Source of the DNA: JBNKFV01 sp050289485
GTDB taxonomy: Bacteria; Pseudomonadota; Gammaproteobacteria; Pseudomonadales; Cellvibrionaceae
Assembly (NCBI GenBank): GCA_050289485.1
Contig: JBNKFV010000005.1
Location: 62,001-126,000 of the forward strand
Direction of reading: 5' to 3'
Length of the DNA: 64,000 nt
The notes under the pieces were generated by a model, which had not been told where the DNA came from, searched no databases, and saw only the letters and a list, made by a program, of their open reading frames with translations. Both the position numbers and the translations under genes were made by a program. Positions 1 through 8,270 of the stretch are shown here, piece by piece. Numbering within the stretch: position 1 is the first letter of the stretch; each line of letters opens with the position of its first letter.

Positions 1-1
1 T

Positions 2-145
2 CGTGAGGATTACAACTGGGGTTTGTGCACGGTATTTGTGCCGCCACTGTCGTATCTTTACAGTTTTTTTTCCTGGGAGAAGGCTAAAGAATCCGTAGGT
101 CTGGCGGTGCTGGGCTGTATTCTGCTGTTTCTGGGTTTGTCGTAA
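2..145 (+). CDS. C-terminal end of an unidentified membrane protein (5' end outside window)
   Basis: An open frame enters from the left edge and ends at TAA (143-145), giving 47 residues. The last part is very hydrophobic (GLAVLGCILLFLGLS) and looks like a membrane segment ending at the C-terminus. A second aromatic-rich stretch (SYLYSFFSW) precedes it. I do not recognise the family from this fragment. It is convergent with tatC, with a hairpin between the two stops. Confidence 0.6.
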   Translation, partial: REDYNWGLCTVFVPPLSYLYSFFSWEKAKESVGLAVLGCILLFLGLS

Positions 146-156
146 GTAGTTTTTCA

Positions 157-184
157 TTGGGCATTGCCCTGGGGTAATGCCCAA
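157..184. terminator. Hairpin between convergent genes
   Basis: A 9-bp perfect stem (TTGGGCATT at 157-165, AATGCCCAA at 176-184) encloses a loop whose CCC/GGG can pair further. It lies between the stop of the partial gene and the stop of tatC. Neither side has a clear U-tract, so it may be a bidirectional terminator of weak type or only an RNA-end stabiliser. Confidence 0.4.
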
Positions 185-188
185 CCGT

Positions 189-956
189 TTATTCGCTATC
201 TTCTTCCTGTTGCTCTGGCCGGTGCAGTAGTCGGCCAAAGAAAATACCCACCTCAAATAACAACCACATGGGTATCGCCAGTAGTGATTGTGATATCACA
301 TCGGGCGGAGTCAAAAACATACCCAAAACAAAACAGATAACGATAACGTAGGGGCGTTTTTTCGCCAGTCCGTCTGGCGTAATCACGCCTGCCCATATCA
401 TCAATAGGGTGGCGATGGGAATTTCAAAGGCAAAGCCGAAGGCAAAAAACAATTTGAGGACAAAATCCAGATACTTGCCCATATCGGTCATGACCGTTAC
501 GCCTTCTGGCGCTACGCTGGTGAAAAACCCAAACACCAATGGAAACACCACGTAGTAGGCAAATGCCATACCGGCATAAAACAGCATCACGCTAGAAATT
601 AACAGCGGAATGGCAATGCGTTTTTCATTGCGGTACAGCGCCGGGGCAATAAAAGACCACATCTGGTACAGCAAAAACGGCATGGCTACCAGTACCGACG
701 TAAACAGGGTCATTTTAAACGGTGTTAAAAATGGTGAGGCCACTTCGGTGGCAATCATACTGGCACCGGGCGGTAAAAAACGCTGCAGTGGTGTGGCCAC
801 AAAGGTGTAAATGTCATTGGCAAAATAAAACAGACAGCCAAATACCACGGCGATGGCCAGCAGGGCTTTGAGCAGTCGTGAACGCAGCTCGATCAGATGT
901 GCGATAAGCGGTTGTTCTTGATCGTCAGACGTATTTAACGGGTCGTGTGCTGTCAT
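189..956 (-). CDS. tatC: Sec-independent protein translocase subunit TatC
   Basis: This is the polytopic inner-membrane core of the twin-arginine translocase, which recognises RR signal peptides and exports folded proteins. At 255 residues it has normal family length. The N-terminal region carries the conserved HLIELRSRL segment, followed by six hydrophobic segments, with the typical GMFLTPPDVISQ stretch before the last ones. It is the last gene of the tatABC run, 21 bp after tatB. Downstream is only a hairpin, so it probably ends the long ubiE-to-tatC transcription unit. Confidence 0.97.
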   Translation of the reverse strand: MTAHDPLNTSDDQEQPLIAHLIELRSRLLKALLAIAVVFGCLFYFANDIYTFVATPLQRFLPPGASMIATEVASPFLTPFKMTLFTSVLVAMPFLLYQMWSFIAPALYRNEKRIAIPLLISSVMLFYAGMAFAYYVVFPLVFGFFTSVAPEGVTVMTDMGKYLDFVLKLFFAFGFAFEIPIATLLMIWAGVITPDGLAKKRPYVIVICFVLGMFLTPPDVISQSLLAIPMWLLFEVGIFFGRLLHRPEQQEEDSE

Positions 957-977
957 GTGAGAAGAGGGTTCTCGTCC

Positions 978-1367
978 TTAAGGTTGGCGAGGAGTTTTGT
1001 CATTCTCATTAGCCGGTTCGGCCTGAGTATCTAGTTCGTGATGCTGTGTTTGGGTTGGCGTTTCTGCGTGTGTATCGTGGCCGCTGTTTTCTGATTCGCT
1101 TTTGATTATCCCGTCGTTTACTGTACGAGTCACATCGTCGCGTACATCGCGAAGCTGTTTCATAATACGTTCGTTGTGCAACTGGCGGCGAATTTCATCC
1201 GCACCAATCTGCTTTTCCAGCTCGGTGCGGGTGTCACTGATACTTTGTTTCAGCCGTCCGAACCAGAGCGCAATGGTGCGCACGGTTTCTGGCAGGCGCT
1301 CGGGGCCAATCACTAGTAGGCCCACAATAGCAACAATCAGTAACTCAAAAAAACCGATATCAAACAC
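978..1367 (-). CDS. tatB: Tat translocase subunit TatB
   Basis: TatB forms the receptor complex with TatC. The 129-residue product has the signature N-terminus (MFDIGFFELLIVAIVGLLVIGPERLP): one membrane helix, a GPERLP hinge, then an amphipathic helix and a charged, low-complexity tail rich in E, T and H. The longer amphipathic region and the E at position 8 separate it from TatA. It sits between tatA and tatC with short gaps, as usual. Confidence 0.96.
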   Translation of the reverse strand: MFDIGFFELLIVAIVGLLVIGPERLPETVRTIALWFGRLKQSISDTRTELEKQIGADEIRRQLHNERIMKQLRDVRDDVTRTVNDGIIKSESENSGHDTHAETPTQTQHHELDTQAEPANENDKTPRQP

Positions 1368-1393
1368 AGCTTATACCCTTACCCGGGATCAAC

Positions 1394-1663
1394 TTACTTC
1401 TTTTCTGCCGATTTCTCAGCATCGGCGGTGTTCTGCGTTTGCATGGTATCGCTGGCCGTTTTGTCTTCAACTTTTTTATCGTCTACTGTTTTGGCTTCTT
1501 CGTCTTTTGCCGCTTGCTCATCGTCAGACACAGCTTTTTTGAAGCCTTTGATGGCACTGCCCAAATCGCCACCGAGGCTACGTAGGCGTTTTGTGCCAAA
1601 TAACATAACGACAATGACTAAAATGATCAGTAATTGCCAAATACCAATTCCACCAATCCCCAT
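1394..1663 (-). CDS. tatA: Tat translocase pore subunit TatA
   Basis: TatA oligomers form the transport path of the Tat system. The protein is 89 residues: a single N-terminal helix (about 6-22), the FGTKRLR hinge with the conserved FG pair, an amphipathic helix (GSAIKGFKKAV) and a very acidic/lysine-rich tail. A good ribosome site (AGGAG) lies just upstream of the ATG. It follows hisE after about 90 bp, so it may have its own promoter or be read from the his genes. Confidence 0.96.
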   Translation of the reverse strand: MGIGGIGIWQLLIILVIVVMLFGTKRLRSLGGDLGSAIKGFKKAVSDDEQAAKDEEAKTVDDKKVEDKTASDTMQTQNTADAEKSAEKK

Positions 1664-1754
1664 CTCTCTACTCCTGATCAGTAACAGCTATTGAATGTTG
1701 TTTAACCGGTACTGCCGGTTTGTTAAGACACATAATATGCTATGTATTTTGTGT

Positions 1755-2090
1755 TTAAGAAGGTTTGCGTGATGCTTTTTCTTCGATGCCAGACATGCCA
1801 AAACGGCGGGCCAGTTCGTTAAGTACAGCATCGGCGTCTTCGCCCAGGTGCGACAACATGACCAGCGTATGAAACCACAAGTCGGCGGTTTCATATATTA
1901 CCTGGCTATTGTCGCCGCTGTGTTCGGCATCCTTTGCGGCAATAATGGTTTCGGCGCTTTCCTCACCGACTTTTTGCAAAATTTTGCTGAGCCCTTTGGC
2001 GTGCAGGCTGGCGACGTAAGACGATGAGGCGTCGGCAGACTGTTTGCGCTGCTCAAGAATCGTTGTCAGCTGTTGCAAAATATCGCTCAT
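1755..2090 (-). CDS. hisE: Phosphoribosyl-ATP pyrophosphatase HisE
   Basis: HisE hydrolyses phosphoribosyl-ATP to phosphoribosyl-AMP, step two of histidine synthesis. The 111-residue protein is an all-alpha MazG-like fold with the metal-binding pattern around KVGEESAETIIAAK and the later ETADLWFHTLVML segment. It is a separate gene rather than a HisIE fusion, and its ATG overlaps the hisI stop by 4 bp, so the two are translationally coupled. Confidence 0.95.
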   Translation of the reverse strand: MSDILQQLTTILEQRKQSADASSSYVASLHAKGLSKILQKVGEESAETIIAAKDAEHSGDNSQVIYETADLWFHTLVMLSHLGEDADAVLNELARRFGMSGIEEKASRKPS

Positions 2091-2494
2091 GAATAAATCT
2101 CTTTTGGATCTTTCTTTACCGGTTCAACGGTTTGCCAGTCGCCTTCGCGCAGCACGCGATAGAAGCACGATGTGCGCCCGGTGTGACAGGCAATACCGCC
2201 GATTTGTTCTACCATCAGTACGATAACATCGGCATCACAGTCGAGGCGGATTTCACGTACTTTCTGTACATGTCCGGAGGATTCACCTTTGCGCCAGAAC
2301 TTCTGGCGCGAACGCGACCAGTAAACAGCCACCCCGTCTTCAGCCGTGCTGCGCAGGGCTTCAGCGTTCATCCAGGCCATCATCAGAATACGGCCAGTTT
2401 CGTAATCCTGGGCAATAGCCGGTGCCAGGCCTTGATCGTTCCACTTGATGGTAGCGATCGCGTCATCGGATATAGCAGTGATTAATTCAGACAT
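2087..2494 (-). CDS. hisI: Phosphoribosyl-AMP cyclohydrolase HisI
   Basis: HisI opens the adenine ring of phosphoribosyl-AMP, step three of histidine synthesis. The 135-residue protein shows the family motifs in order: MMAWMNAEAL, YWSRSRQKFWRKGESSG, the DCDAD metal site, and the zinc cysteines ending in CHTGRTSCFYR. Placement between ubiB and hisE-tatA matches Pseudomonas-type chromosomes. Confidence 0.96.
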   Translation of the reverse strand: MSELITAISDDAIATIKWNDQGLAPAIAQDYETGRILMMAWMNAEALRSTAEDGVAVYWSRSRQKFWRKGESSGHVQKVREIRLDCDADVIVLMVEQIGGIACHTGRTSCFYRVLREGDWQTVEPVKKDPKEIYS

Positions 2495-2533
2495 AACAAG
2501 GGTTATCCCGATAATACGTTAGCGCCGGTTAGT

Positions 2534-4159
2534 TTACCTCATAACCCAGGCGGTTGCGCCTATGGCGAGCAAAAACCATGTTTGCCACGGAATAGGGTTA
2601 ATCACCGCTTGTAGTGAGGGCACGGCAAAGCCTATGGCGCCAGCAAGGGCTGCCAGTGCAATCAGGCTGCGGCGTTTGTACTGCTGGCGTTTGCTCTGGC
2701 GCTGGGCCAGTGCCTGGGCGGCGTTGGCGAGTGCCGGTGTCATCTCGCCCAGCGCTTCTATCTGGGTCAGGGCGTTAGCAAAGCGTTGCGGCATGGAGGG
2801 GAACTGTTCCATCCACTCTGGACCATAGCGCTTGAGCTGACTCCACAGGCTTTTAGGGTGAAAACGGTTTTTCAGCCAGCGTTCCAGATAGGGGTGTGCG
2901 GTGGCCCACAAGTCGAGATCCGGGTAGAGTTGGCGCCCGAGCCCTTCAATATTGAGCAGGGTTTTTTGCAGTAACACCAGTTGGGGCTGTATCTCCATGT
3001 TAAAACGCCGAGCGGTCTGAAACAGGTTCAGCAGCACTTGGGCGAAGGAGATTTCTTTTAGAGGCTTTTCAAAAATAGGCTCGCAGACACTGCGGATGGC
3101 GGCTTCAAACTCATTAATGCGCGTGTCTTCCGGTACCCAGCCGCTTTGTACGTGCAGTTCAGCCACTTGACGATAGTCGCGCCGGAACATGGCCAACAGG
3201 TTGCGGGCCAGGTAGTACTGATCTTCACGGTCGAGAGAGCCAACAATCGCCATATCTACGGCAATATATTGAGGTGCCTGCGGATTATTGCGGCTGACAA
3301 AAATATTGCCGGGGTGCATGTCGGCATGAAAGAAGTTGTGCTCGAATACCTGGGTGAAAAAGATTTCCACACCGCGCTCTGCCAGCATTTTCATATTGGT
3401 GTGCTGTGCATTGAGTTCGTCGAGCTGGGTAACCGGGATGCCGTAAATACGCTCCATCACCATCACATCGCGACGACAGTAATCCCAATACACGGCGGGC
3501 ACATACAGCATAGGCGAACCGGCAAAATTGCGGCGCAATTGCGACGCGTTGGCGGCTTCGCGCTGTAGATTGAGTTCGTCGAAAATCACATGACGATAGT
3601 CTTCCACCACCTCTTGCGGGCGCAGGCGGCGGCCATCGGCCAGAAATCGCTCGATGGCTTTGGCCAGCAGACGCAGCAGCGCGATATCTTGATTGATAAC
3701 ACGGTTAAGGTTGGGGCGAATGACTTTCACTACCACATCTTCACCGCTAGGCAAGGTGGCGGCGTGCACTTGCGCAATCGACGCCGACGCCAGCGGCTGG
3801 GTGTCAAACTGGCTAAACAGCTGGTCGACCGGCTTACCCAAAGAGGCTTCAATCTGGCTGATAACCTGGTCACTGGCAAAGGGGGCGACATTGTCTTGCA
3901 GGTGATCCAGTTCTACTACGATATCGGGCGGAACCACATCGGGTCGGGTCGAGAGCAACTGCCCGAATTTGATAAATACCGGGCCCAAATCTTCACACGC
4001 CCGTCGCAGCCGTTCGCCGCGGCCCAGGTCAGGGTTTTTACCCAGTGCCAGTAACCAGAGCAGACTGCCTAAGTACCAGGGGCTGCGGGGGAGCAGGTGA
4101 TCGAGACGGTAGCGTGCAGCAACACGTAAAATTTTCAATAAACGGAGAAACGCGAGCAC
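2534..4159 (-). CDS. ubiB: UbiB, ADCK-type atypical kinase/ATPase for ubiquinone synthesis
   Basis: UbiB is a membrane-anchored kinase-like ATPase needed for coenzyme Q synthesis. The 541-residue product has the KxGQ motif (FIKFGQLLSTRPD), the alanine-rich nucleotide loop (ASASIAQVHAA) and the catalytic HADMHPGN segment. Two hydrophobic helices close the C-terminus. Where the family usually has D-F-G or D-C-G, the sequence here reads D302-M-A, so the metal-binding Asp is kept but the glycine is not. It is preceded by ubiJ with a 12-bp gap. Confidence 0.96.
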   Translation of the reverse strand: MLAFLRLLKILRVAARYRLDHLLPRSPWYLGSLLWLLALGKNPDLGRGERLRRACEDLGPVFIKFGQLLSTRPDVVPPDIVVELDHLQDNVAPFASDQVISQIEASLGKPVDQLFSQFDTQPLASASIAQVHAATLPSGEDVVVKVIRPNLNRVINQDIALLRLLAKAIERFLADGRRLRPQEVVEDYRHVIFDELNLQREAANASQLRRNFAGSPMLYVPAVYWDYCRRDVMVMERIYGIPVTQLDELNAQHTNMKMLAERGVEIFFTQVFEHNFFHADMHPGNIFVSRNNPQAPQYIAVDMAIVGSLDREDQYYLARNLLAMFRRDYRQVAELHVQSGWVPEDTRINEFEAAIRSVCEPIFEKPLKEISFAQVLLNLFQTARRFNMEIQPQLVLLQKTLLNIEGLGRQLYPDLDLWATAHPYLERWLKNRFHPKSLWSQLKRYGPEWMEQFPSMPQRFANALTQIEALGEMTPALANAAQALAQRQSKRQQYKRRSLIALAALAGAIGFAVPSLQAVINPIPWQTWFLLAIGATAWVMR

Positions 4160-4171
4160 AGGGTGTCCTTG

Positions 4172-4828
4172 CTACTGGTCGGAAGAGGGCGGTTGTTGAA
4201 TAAACGGGGCCAAGCGTTGTTGCAGGTGTTGGAGTGTGGCTTCGGCGCGGTCTTTGGCGAGGCGTAACTGATCAACTTGCTGGTAATAGTCTTCCAGCTC
4301 GGGTCGGCTGGGAATCACTCTGAGTTCTTCCGTAAGATATTCGGCTGTCAGTCGCTGGGCAGTTGCGCCTCGCTGCTGCATAAACCGGGTTGCCTGGCGT
4401 ATACCTTGTGCCAATGGGTGGCTGATAAGGTTACCAAACCGGGCCTCGATCGCATCTTCCCAGTCGATATCAATGGTTTGAAATAGAGCTTGAAGGTCGA
4501 TCAACAGGCTGGTGCTGCCAATCACATCAATATTGTGCTGGCTTAGGCTAGTGCTTTGGCCATGACTGAACAGCAGGCTCATTAAGTCTGGCAGGCGGCC
4601 GCGAATCCGGGTGGTAACTGCTCCGTCGAAATGATTCATCAGCGTCAGTGTGCCATCGGCCTGGGGTGCAATATAGAAACTCAGTGCCGGTACTGTTGAT
4701 TCAACGGCCAATATCTGGCCGGCCATGCGTGCCAGTTTACGCTGAGTTGCCGGGTCGTAGGCCAGGGTACGGTTGCAGGCCTGCTCGATAAGGGCGGTGA
4801 AGCCGGTCACCAGCGTAGGGTCTATCAA
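4172..4828 (-). CDS. ubiJ: UbiJ, SCP2-domain accessory factor of ubiquinone synthesis
   Basis: UbiJ binds ubiquinone intermediates in the soluble Ubi metabolon. The 218-residue protein has an N-terminal SCP2-like lipid-binding region (roughly 20-120) and a C-terminal coiled coil (about 170-210, DQLRLAKDRAEATLQHLQQRL), as in the family. It overlaps the ubiE stop by 4 bp and precedes ubiB, the conserved ubiE-ubiJ-ubiB order. The identification rests mostly on context plus this architecture. Confidence 0.93.
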   Translation of the reverse strand: MIDPTLVTGFTALIEQACNRTLAYDPATQRKLARMAGQILAVESTVPALSFYIAPQADGTLTLMNHFDGAVTTRIRGRLPDLMSLLFSHGQSTSLSQHNIDVIGSTSLLIDLQALFQTIDIDWEDAIEARFGNLISHPLAQGIRQATRFMQQRGATAQRLTAEYLTEELRVIPSRPELEDYYQQVDQLRLAKDRAEATLQHLQQRLAPFIQQPPSSDQ

Positions 4829-5574
4829 GGCTTAATCCCCTTGTGCAGTGCCACAATACCGCCGGTCATATTGTAATAACGGGTTTCAGCAAAGCCTGCC
4901 TCGCTCATCATGCCCTTGAGGGTTTCTTGGTCGGGGTGCATGCGAATAGACTCTGCCAGATAGCGGTAGCTGTGGGCGTCGTTGGCGACCACTTTGCCCA
5001 TAAACGGCAGCAGTTTGAAGGAGTATTGGTCGTATACCTTGCCCAGCAGCTCGCTAGAGGGTTTGGAAAACTCCAGCACCAGCAGGCGACCACCGGGTTT
5101 CAGCACCCGTAACATCGAGCGCAGTGCCAAATCTTTATCAGTCACGTTGCGCAGGCCGAAGGCAATGGTGATGCAGTCGAAATAGTTGTCGGGGAAGGGC
5201 AGGTACTGGGCATCGGCCTGGGCATAATAAATATTGCCGGCCACGCCACGATCGGTGAGTTTGTCGCGCCCGACCTTGAGCATTGAATCGTTAATGTCGG
5301 CGAGCACTACCTGGCCTTCGGGGCCGACCAGGCGGGCAAACTTGTAACTCAAATCACCGGTACCACCGGCAATATCCAGTACCCGGTTGCCAGGGCGCAC
5401 GCCAGACACTTCAATGGTAAACCGCTTCCAGAGTCTGTGTACACCACCTGACATGAGGTCGTTCATCAGGTCGTATTTGGCGGCAACAGAGTGAAATACG
5501 CCAGCAACCTTGCCAGCTTTTTCGTCGGTTCTTACCTGCTCAAAGCCAAAGTGTGTCGTTTCTTCACCGCTCAT
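4825..5574 (-). CDS. ubiE: UbiE, demethylmenaquinone/2-methoxy-6-polyprenyl-1,4-benzoquinol C-methyltransferase
   Basis: UbiE is the SAM-dependent C-methyltransferase of ubiquinone (and menaquinone) synthesis. The 249-residue protein contains the N-terminal KAGKVAGVFHSVAAKYDLMNDLMS signature region, the SAM loop VLDIAGGTGDL, a DAQYLPFPDNYFD segment and FGLRNVTD, then the conserved LKPGGRLLVLEFSKP. It is the first gene of the ubi block and is separated from dgkA by 64 bp. Confidence 0.97.
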   Translation of the reverse strand: MSGEETTHFGFEQVRTDEKAGKVAGVFHSVAAKYDLMNDLMSGGVHRLWKRFTIEVSGVRPGNRVLDIAGGTGDLSYKFARLVGPEGQVVLADINDSMLKVGRDKLTDRGVAGNIYYAQADAQYLPFPDNYFDCITIAFGLRNVTDKDLALRSMLRVLKPGGRLLVLEFSKPSSELLGKVYDQYSFKLLPFMGKVVANDAHSYRYLAESIRMHPDQETLKGMMSEAGFAETRYYNMTGGIVALHKGIKP

Positions 5575-5638
5575 GTTGCGCCCCAGCCAGATTAAAAACC
5601 GTTATTGTACATGCCGAGGCCCTCACTGGCAGCCTTGT

Positions 5639-6028
5639 TTATACGGTAATGGTGAGGATGGTAGCCCATATCGACAGAGTTAGTAGAATGCTGAGAAATA
5701 CCGCCGCCGAGGCGGCGTCCTTGGCGCGGCCAGAAAGCTCGTGGTGCTCAAGGCCCACCCGGTCGACCACCATTTCGATACCGGTGTTGAGTAGTTCAAC
5801 AATCATCACCAGGATTACGCTGCTGATTAAAATCAGGCGTTCCAGTGCAGACTCGCCCAGCACAATGGCCAGTGGAATGGCTGCAGCCAGTGCATAGACC
5901 TCCAGCCGAAACGCTTGTTCGTAGCGAAATGAGTTGCGCAGCCCTTTCATGGAATAGCGAGTGGCATTCCAGAAACGTCGCAATGGGTTAACCGGTGTTT
6001 TGTCGCCATAAGTGGTCTGGTTGGTCAT
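5639..6028 (-). CDS. dgkA: Diacylglycerol kinase DgkA
   Basis: DgkA is a small integral-membrane kinase that recycles diacylglycerol, mainly from membrane-derived glycan synthesis. I chose the ATG at 6028, giving 129 residues, because an upstream in-frame ATG (6112) adds 28 residues unlike the family and overlaps another reading frame. The sequence shows RYSMKGLRNSFRYEQAFRLE, three membrane segments and the catalytic block ELLNTGIEMVVDRV ... HHELSGRAKDAASAAV. The start lies 16 bp after the stop of a gene remnant. Confidence 0.94.
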   Translation of the reverse strand: MTNQTTYGDKTPVNPLRRFWNATRYSMKGLRNSFRYEQAFRLEVYALAAAIPLAIVLGESALERLILISSVILVMIVELLNTGIEMVVDRVGLEHHELSGRAKDAASAAVFLSILLTLSIWATILTITV

Positions 6029-6044
6029 TGCTGGCCTATCTATA

Positions 6045-6191
6045 TTACTTGCTGTGTGATTTGGAAAAATAACGGTGGAATCGTTCGCGCAGCGATTGTA
6101 CAGCGAGATCAAGCCAGCGCACCAGTACCGGCGCCAATAGCGTGGTCATCAGCATGCCACCGAGCACGTTAATACCGATGCCTAGTATCAA
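6045..6191 (-). pseudogene. Possible truncated gene remnant upstream of dgkA
   Basis: On the minus strand an open frame ending at 6045 encodes about 49 residues with coding-like character: a hydrophobic segment (LGIGINVLGGMLMTTLLAP) followed by a basic tail ending RYFSKSHSK. Upstream the frame runs into a stop near 6219-6221 and no convincing start or ribosome site is seen. It looks like the C-terminus of a lost membrane protein once placed directly before dgkA. A small genuine ORF from an internal ATG is the alternative. Family not recognised. Confidence 0.35.
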
Positions 6192-6450
6192 GTTTGAAGT
6201 GCGACAGGTTTCCCTTACTCAGCATCAACGCGCACAGCCTGGGCTGAGTGTCAGTGTGTTCATTAATGAAATTACCATGACCACCACAATGTCATATCGT
6301 CACGACGTAAATATGTCTAACGGAAATGTGGTGGTTCTGTAACCAGAAAAATGATAAGTGCGGAGAGTTTGGGCTCTAGTGTAATGGGTTTGAGCACTGC
6401 TCTGAATAACAAACTGACGCTATTTTGTCGGCAACGTTGTTACAGCAGGG
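6192..6450. other. Gene-free spacer between remnant and DUF971 gene
   Basis: About 260 bp with no supported gene. A plus-strand frame of 66 codons crosses it and the remnant but has no family resemblance and no ribosome site. No terminator, tRNA or clear repeat was found. With the remnant beside it, this is probably decayed sequence. Confidence 0.4.
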
Positions 6451-6849
6451 TTAATGTTTGTTTGTAGACGACGGCAGTATACGCACAATTTGTGTTTGGG
6501 GATCGCGGCTTTGTCCTGCATCGTGTAAGGCATGAAGGTAGGCTTGCCAATAGTCATCTTTTTGTAGGCACAGTGTGTGTAGATATTCCCAACTGTAAAT
6601 GCCTGAATCGTGGCCATCAGAAAAATACAGTTGAATGGCGTAATTGCCAGCCATCGCGATTTTTTCGATGCCTACGTCTTTTTTTCCAGCTTGCAGTACG
6701 GCTTGATTGGGGCCGTGTCCACGCACCTCCGCAGAGGGTGAATGCACCCGCAAAAATTCTGCCGTTAGTGAATAGGTGTTGCCATCGAAGGTCAGTTCGA
6801 GCCGTTGTTCACTGCGGTGTAATTTAATCTTGCTGGGTGTGATAGACAT
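6451..6849 (-). CDS. DUF971 (GBBH-like N-terminal domain) protein
   Basis: A 132-residue protein matching the DUF971 fold, also found at the N-terminus of gamma-butyrobetaine hydroxylase. The family features are visible: a short beta-rich domain with LRVHSPSAEVRGHG, then AMAGNYAIQLYFSDGHDSGIYSWEYLHTL. Function is unknown for stand-alone members; roles in iron-sulfur or scaffold functions have been proposed for relatives. It lies 48 bp after hslU in the same direction, a common placement, so it may be co-transcribed with hslVU. Confidence 0.88.
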   Translation of the reverse strand: MSITPSKIKLHRSEQRLELTFDGNTYSLTAEFLRVHSPSAEVRGHGPNQAVLQAGKKDVGIEKIAMAGNYAIQLYFSDGHDSGIYSWEYLHTLCLQKDDYWQAYLHALHDAGQSRDPQTQIVRILPSSTNKH

Positions 6850-6897
6850 AATGGATCTGCAATAGGGTGGGCCCGGTGAGCGCCAGGCCCAAGCGTA

Positions 6898-8214
6898 TTA
6901 AAGAATAAAGCGGCTCAGATCTTCGTCTTGCGCCAGTTCGCCTAAGTGTTTGTCGACATAGGTCGCGTCAATCTGAATCTCTTTGGCGTTGTCTGCGGCT
7001 TCAAAGGAAATTTCTTCCAGCAAGCGTTCCAGTACAGTATGTAGACGGCGTGCGCCAATATTTTCGGTACGTTCGTTGACTTCGTACGCGGTTTCGGCAA
7101 TACGTCGAATCCCATCGGTGGTGAACGACAACTGGATACCTTCGGTGCGTAGTAGGGCCTCGTGTTGCTCGGTAAGCGACGCATTAGGTTCTTTCAGAAT
7201 GCGTTCAAAGTCGTCAGGTGTGAGCGCACTCAATTCAACACGAATCGGTAATCGACCTTGCAATTCAGGAATTAAATCTGAGGGCTTTGATAAGTGAAAT
7301 GCGCCAGAAGCTATAAACAAAATGTGATCGGTTTTGATCATGCCGTGCTTGGTGCTCACTGTGCAGCCTTCGATCAGCGGCAGTAAGTCTCGCTGTACAC
7401 CTTCACGTGATACATCGGCGCCTGAAGAGCCCTCGCGTTTGGCAACCTTGTCGATTTCATCGAGAAACACAATGCCGTTTTGTTCGGCAGCATCAATGGC
7501 TTTGGCTTTGGTTTCTTCTTCATTAATCAGCTTGCTGGCTTCTTCGTCGCACAACTGTTTGAGTGCTTGTTTTACTGTCATTTTGGCTTTTTTGGTTTTG
7601 CCAGATGACATTGAAGAAAACATGTTTTGCAATTGGCTAGTCATGTCTTCCATGCCGGGAGGCGCCATAATTTCAACGCCTACCGGCTGGGCGCTTACTT
7701 CAATTTCGATTTCTTTATCGTTAAGCTCGCCTTCACGCAGTTTTTTGCGAAAAACCTGCCGAGTACCTGATTCGGCACTCTGTTCGTGTGAACCTCTGGC
7801 TGGTGGTAGGAGTGCATTAAGAATACGCTCTTCGGCGGCGTCTTGGGCGCGATGCTTTACTTTTTGCTTTTCCTGTTCGCGGTGTTGTTTGATCGACATG
7901 TCAACCAAGTCACGCACGATGGATTCCACGTCGCGCCCCACGTAACCCACCTCGGTAAATTTGGTGGCTTCTATTTTAATAAAGGGGGCATTTGCCAATT
8001 TGGCCAAGCGGCGGGCAATTTCAGTTTTACCCACGCCGGTAGGGCCAATCATTAAAATATTTTTTGGGGTGATTTCATTACGCAGATCGGCATCAACCTG
8101 CATACGGCGCCAGCGGTTGCGCAAGGCAATGGCAACGGCACGTTTGGCATCGTGTTGGCCAACAATGTGTTTGTCCAGCTCGTGAACAATTTCGCGGGGA
8201 GTCATGTTCGACAT
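6898..8214 (-). CDS. hslU: HslU, ATPase subunit of the HslVU protease
   Basis: HslU is the AAA+ unfoldase that feeds substrates to HslV. The 438-residue protein begins with the conserved TPREIVHELDKHIVGQ, has Walker A GPTGVGKT (57-64), an inserted I-domain of acidic/coiled character (about 110-240), Walker B VFLDEIDK, and the C-terminal activating tail ending SRFIL that docks into HslV. It lies 56 bp after hslV and should share its heat-shock promoter. Confidence 0.98.
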   Translation of the reverse strand: MSNMTPREIVHELDKHIVGQHDAKRAVAIALRNRWRRMQVDADLRNEITPKNILMIGPTGVGKTEIARRLAKLANAPFIKIEATKFTEVGYVGRDVESIVRDLVDMSIKQHREQEKQKVKHRAQDAAEERILNALLPPARGSHEQSAESGTRQVFRKKLREGELNDKEIEIEVSAQPVGVEIMAPPGMEDMTSQLQNMFSSMSSGKTKKAKMTVKQALKQLCDEEASKLINEEETKAKAIDAAEQNGIVFLDEIDKVAKREGSSGADVSREGVQRDLLPLIEGCTVSTKHGMIKTDHILFIASGAFHLSKPSDLIPELQGRLPIRVELSALTPDDFERILKEPNASLTEQHEALLRTEGIQLSFTTDGIRRIAETAYEVNERTENIGARRLHTVLERLLEEISFEAADNAKEIQIDATYVDKHLGELAQDEDLSRFIL

Positions 8215-8270
8215 AAAAGGTACTCGTTAATAAAGTCTGGCAGTGTTATGGAAAGTGGTTGAGCACGCCA

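Noticed and set aside
3146..3568. 140-codon plus-strand frame inside ubiB
   Set aside because: It is the reverse-strand shadow of a conserved gene, with no ribosome site or family resemblance.
6196..6290. Short resemblance to the E. coli lac promoter region (CGACAGGTTTCCC)
   Set aside because: Only about 13 bases agree and the expected -35, -10 and operator sequences do not follow; judged chance.
6868..6891. Hairpin between hslU and the DUF971 gene (TGGGCC/GGCCCA)
   Set aside because: Short stem, long loop and no U-tract; not listed as a terminator.
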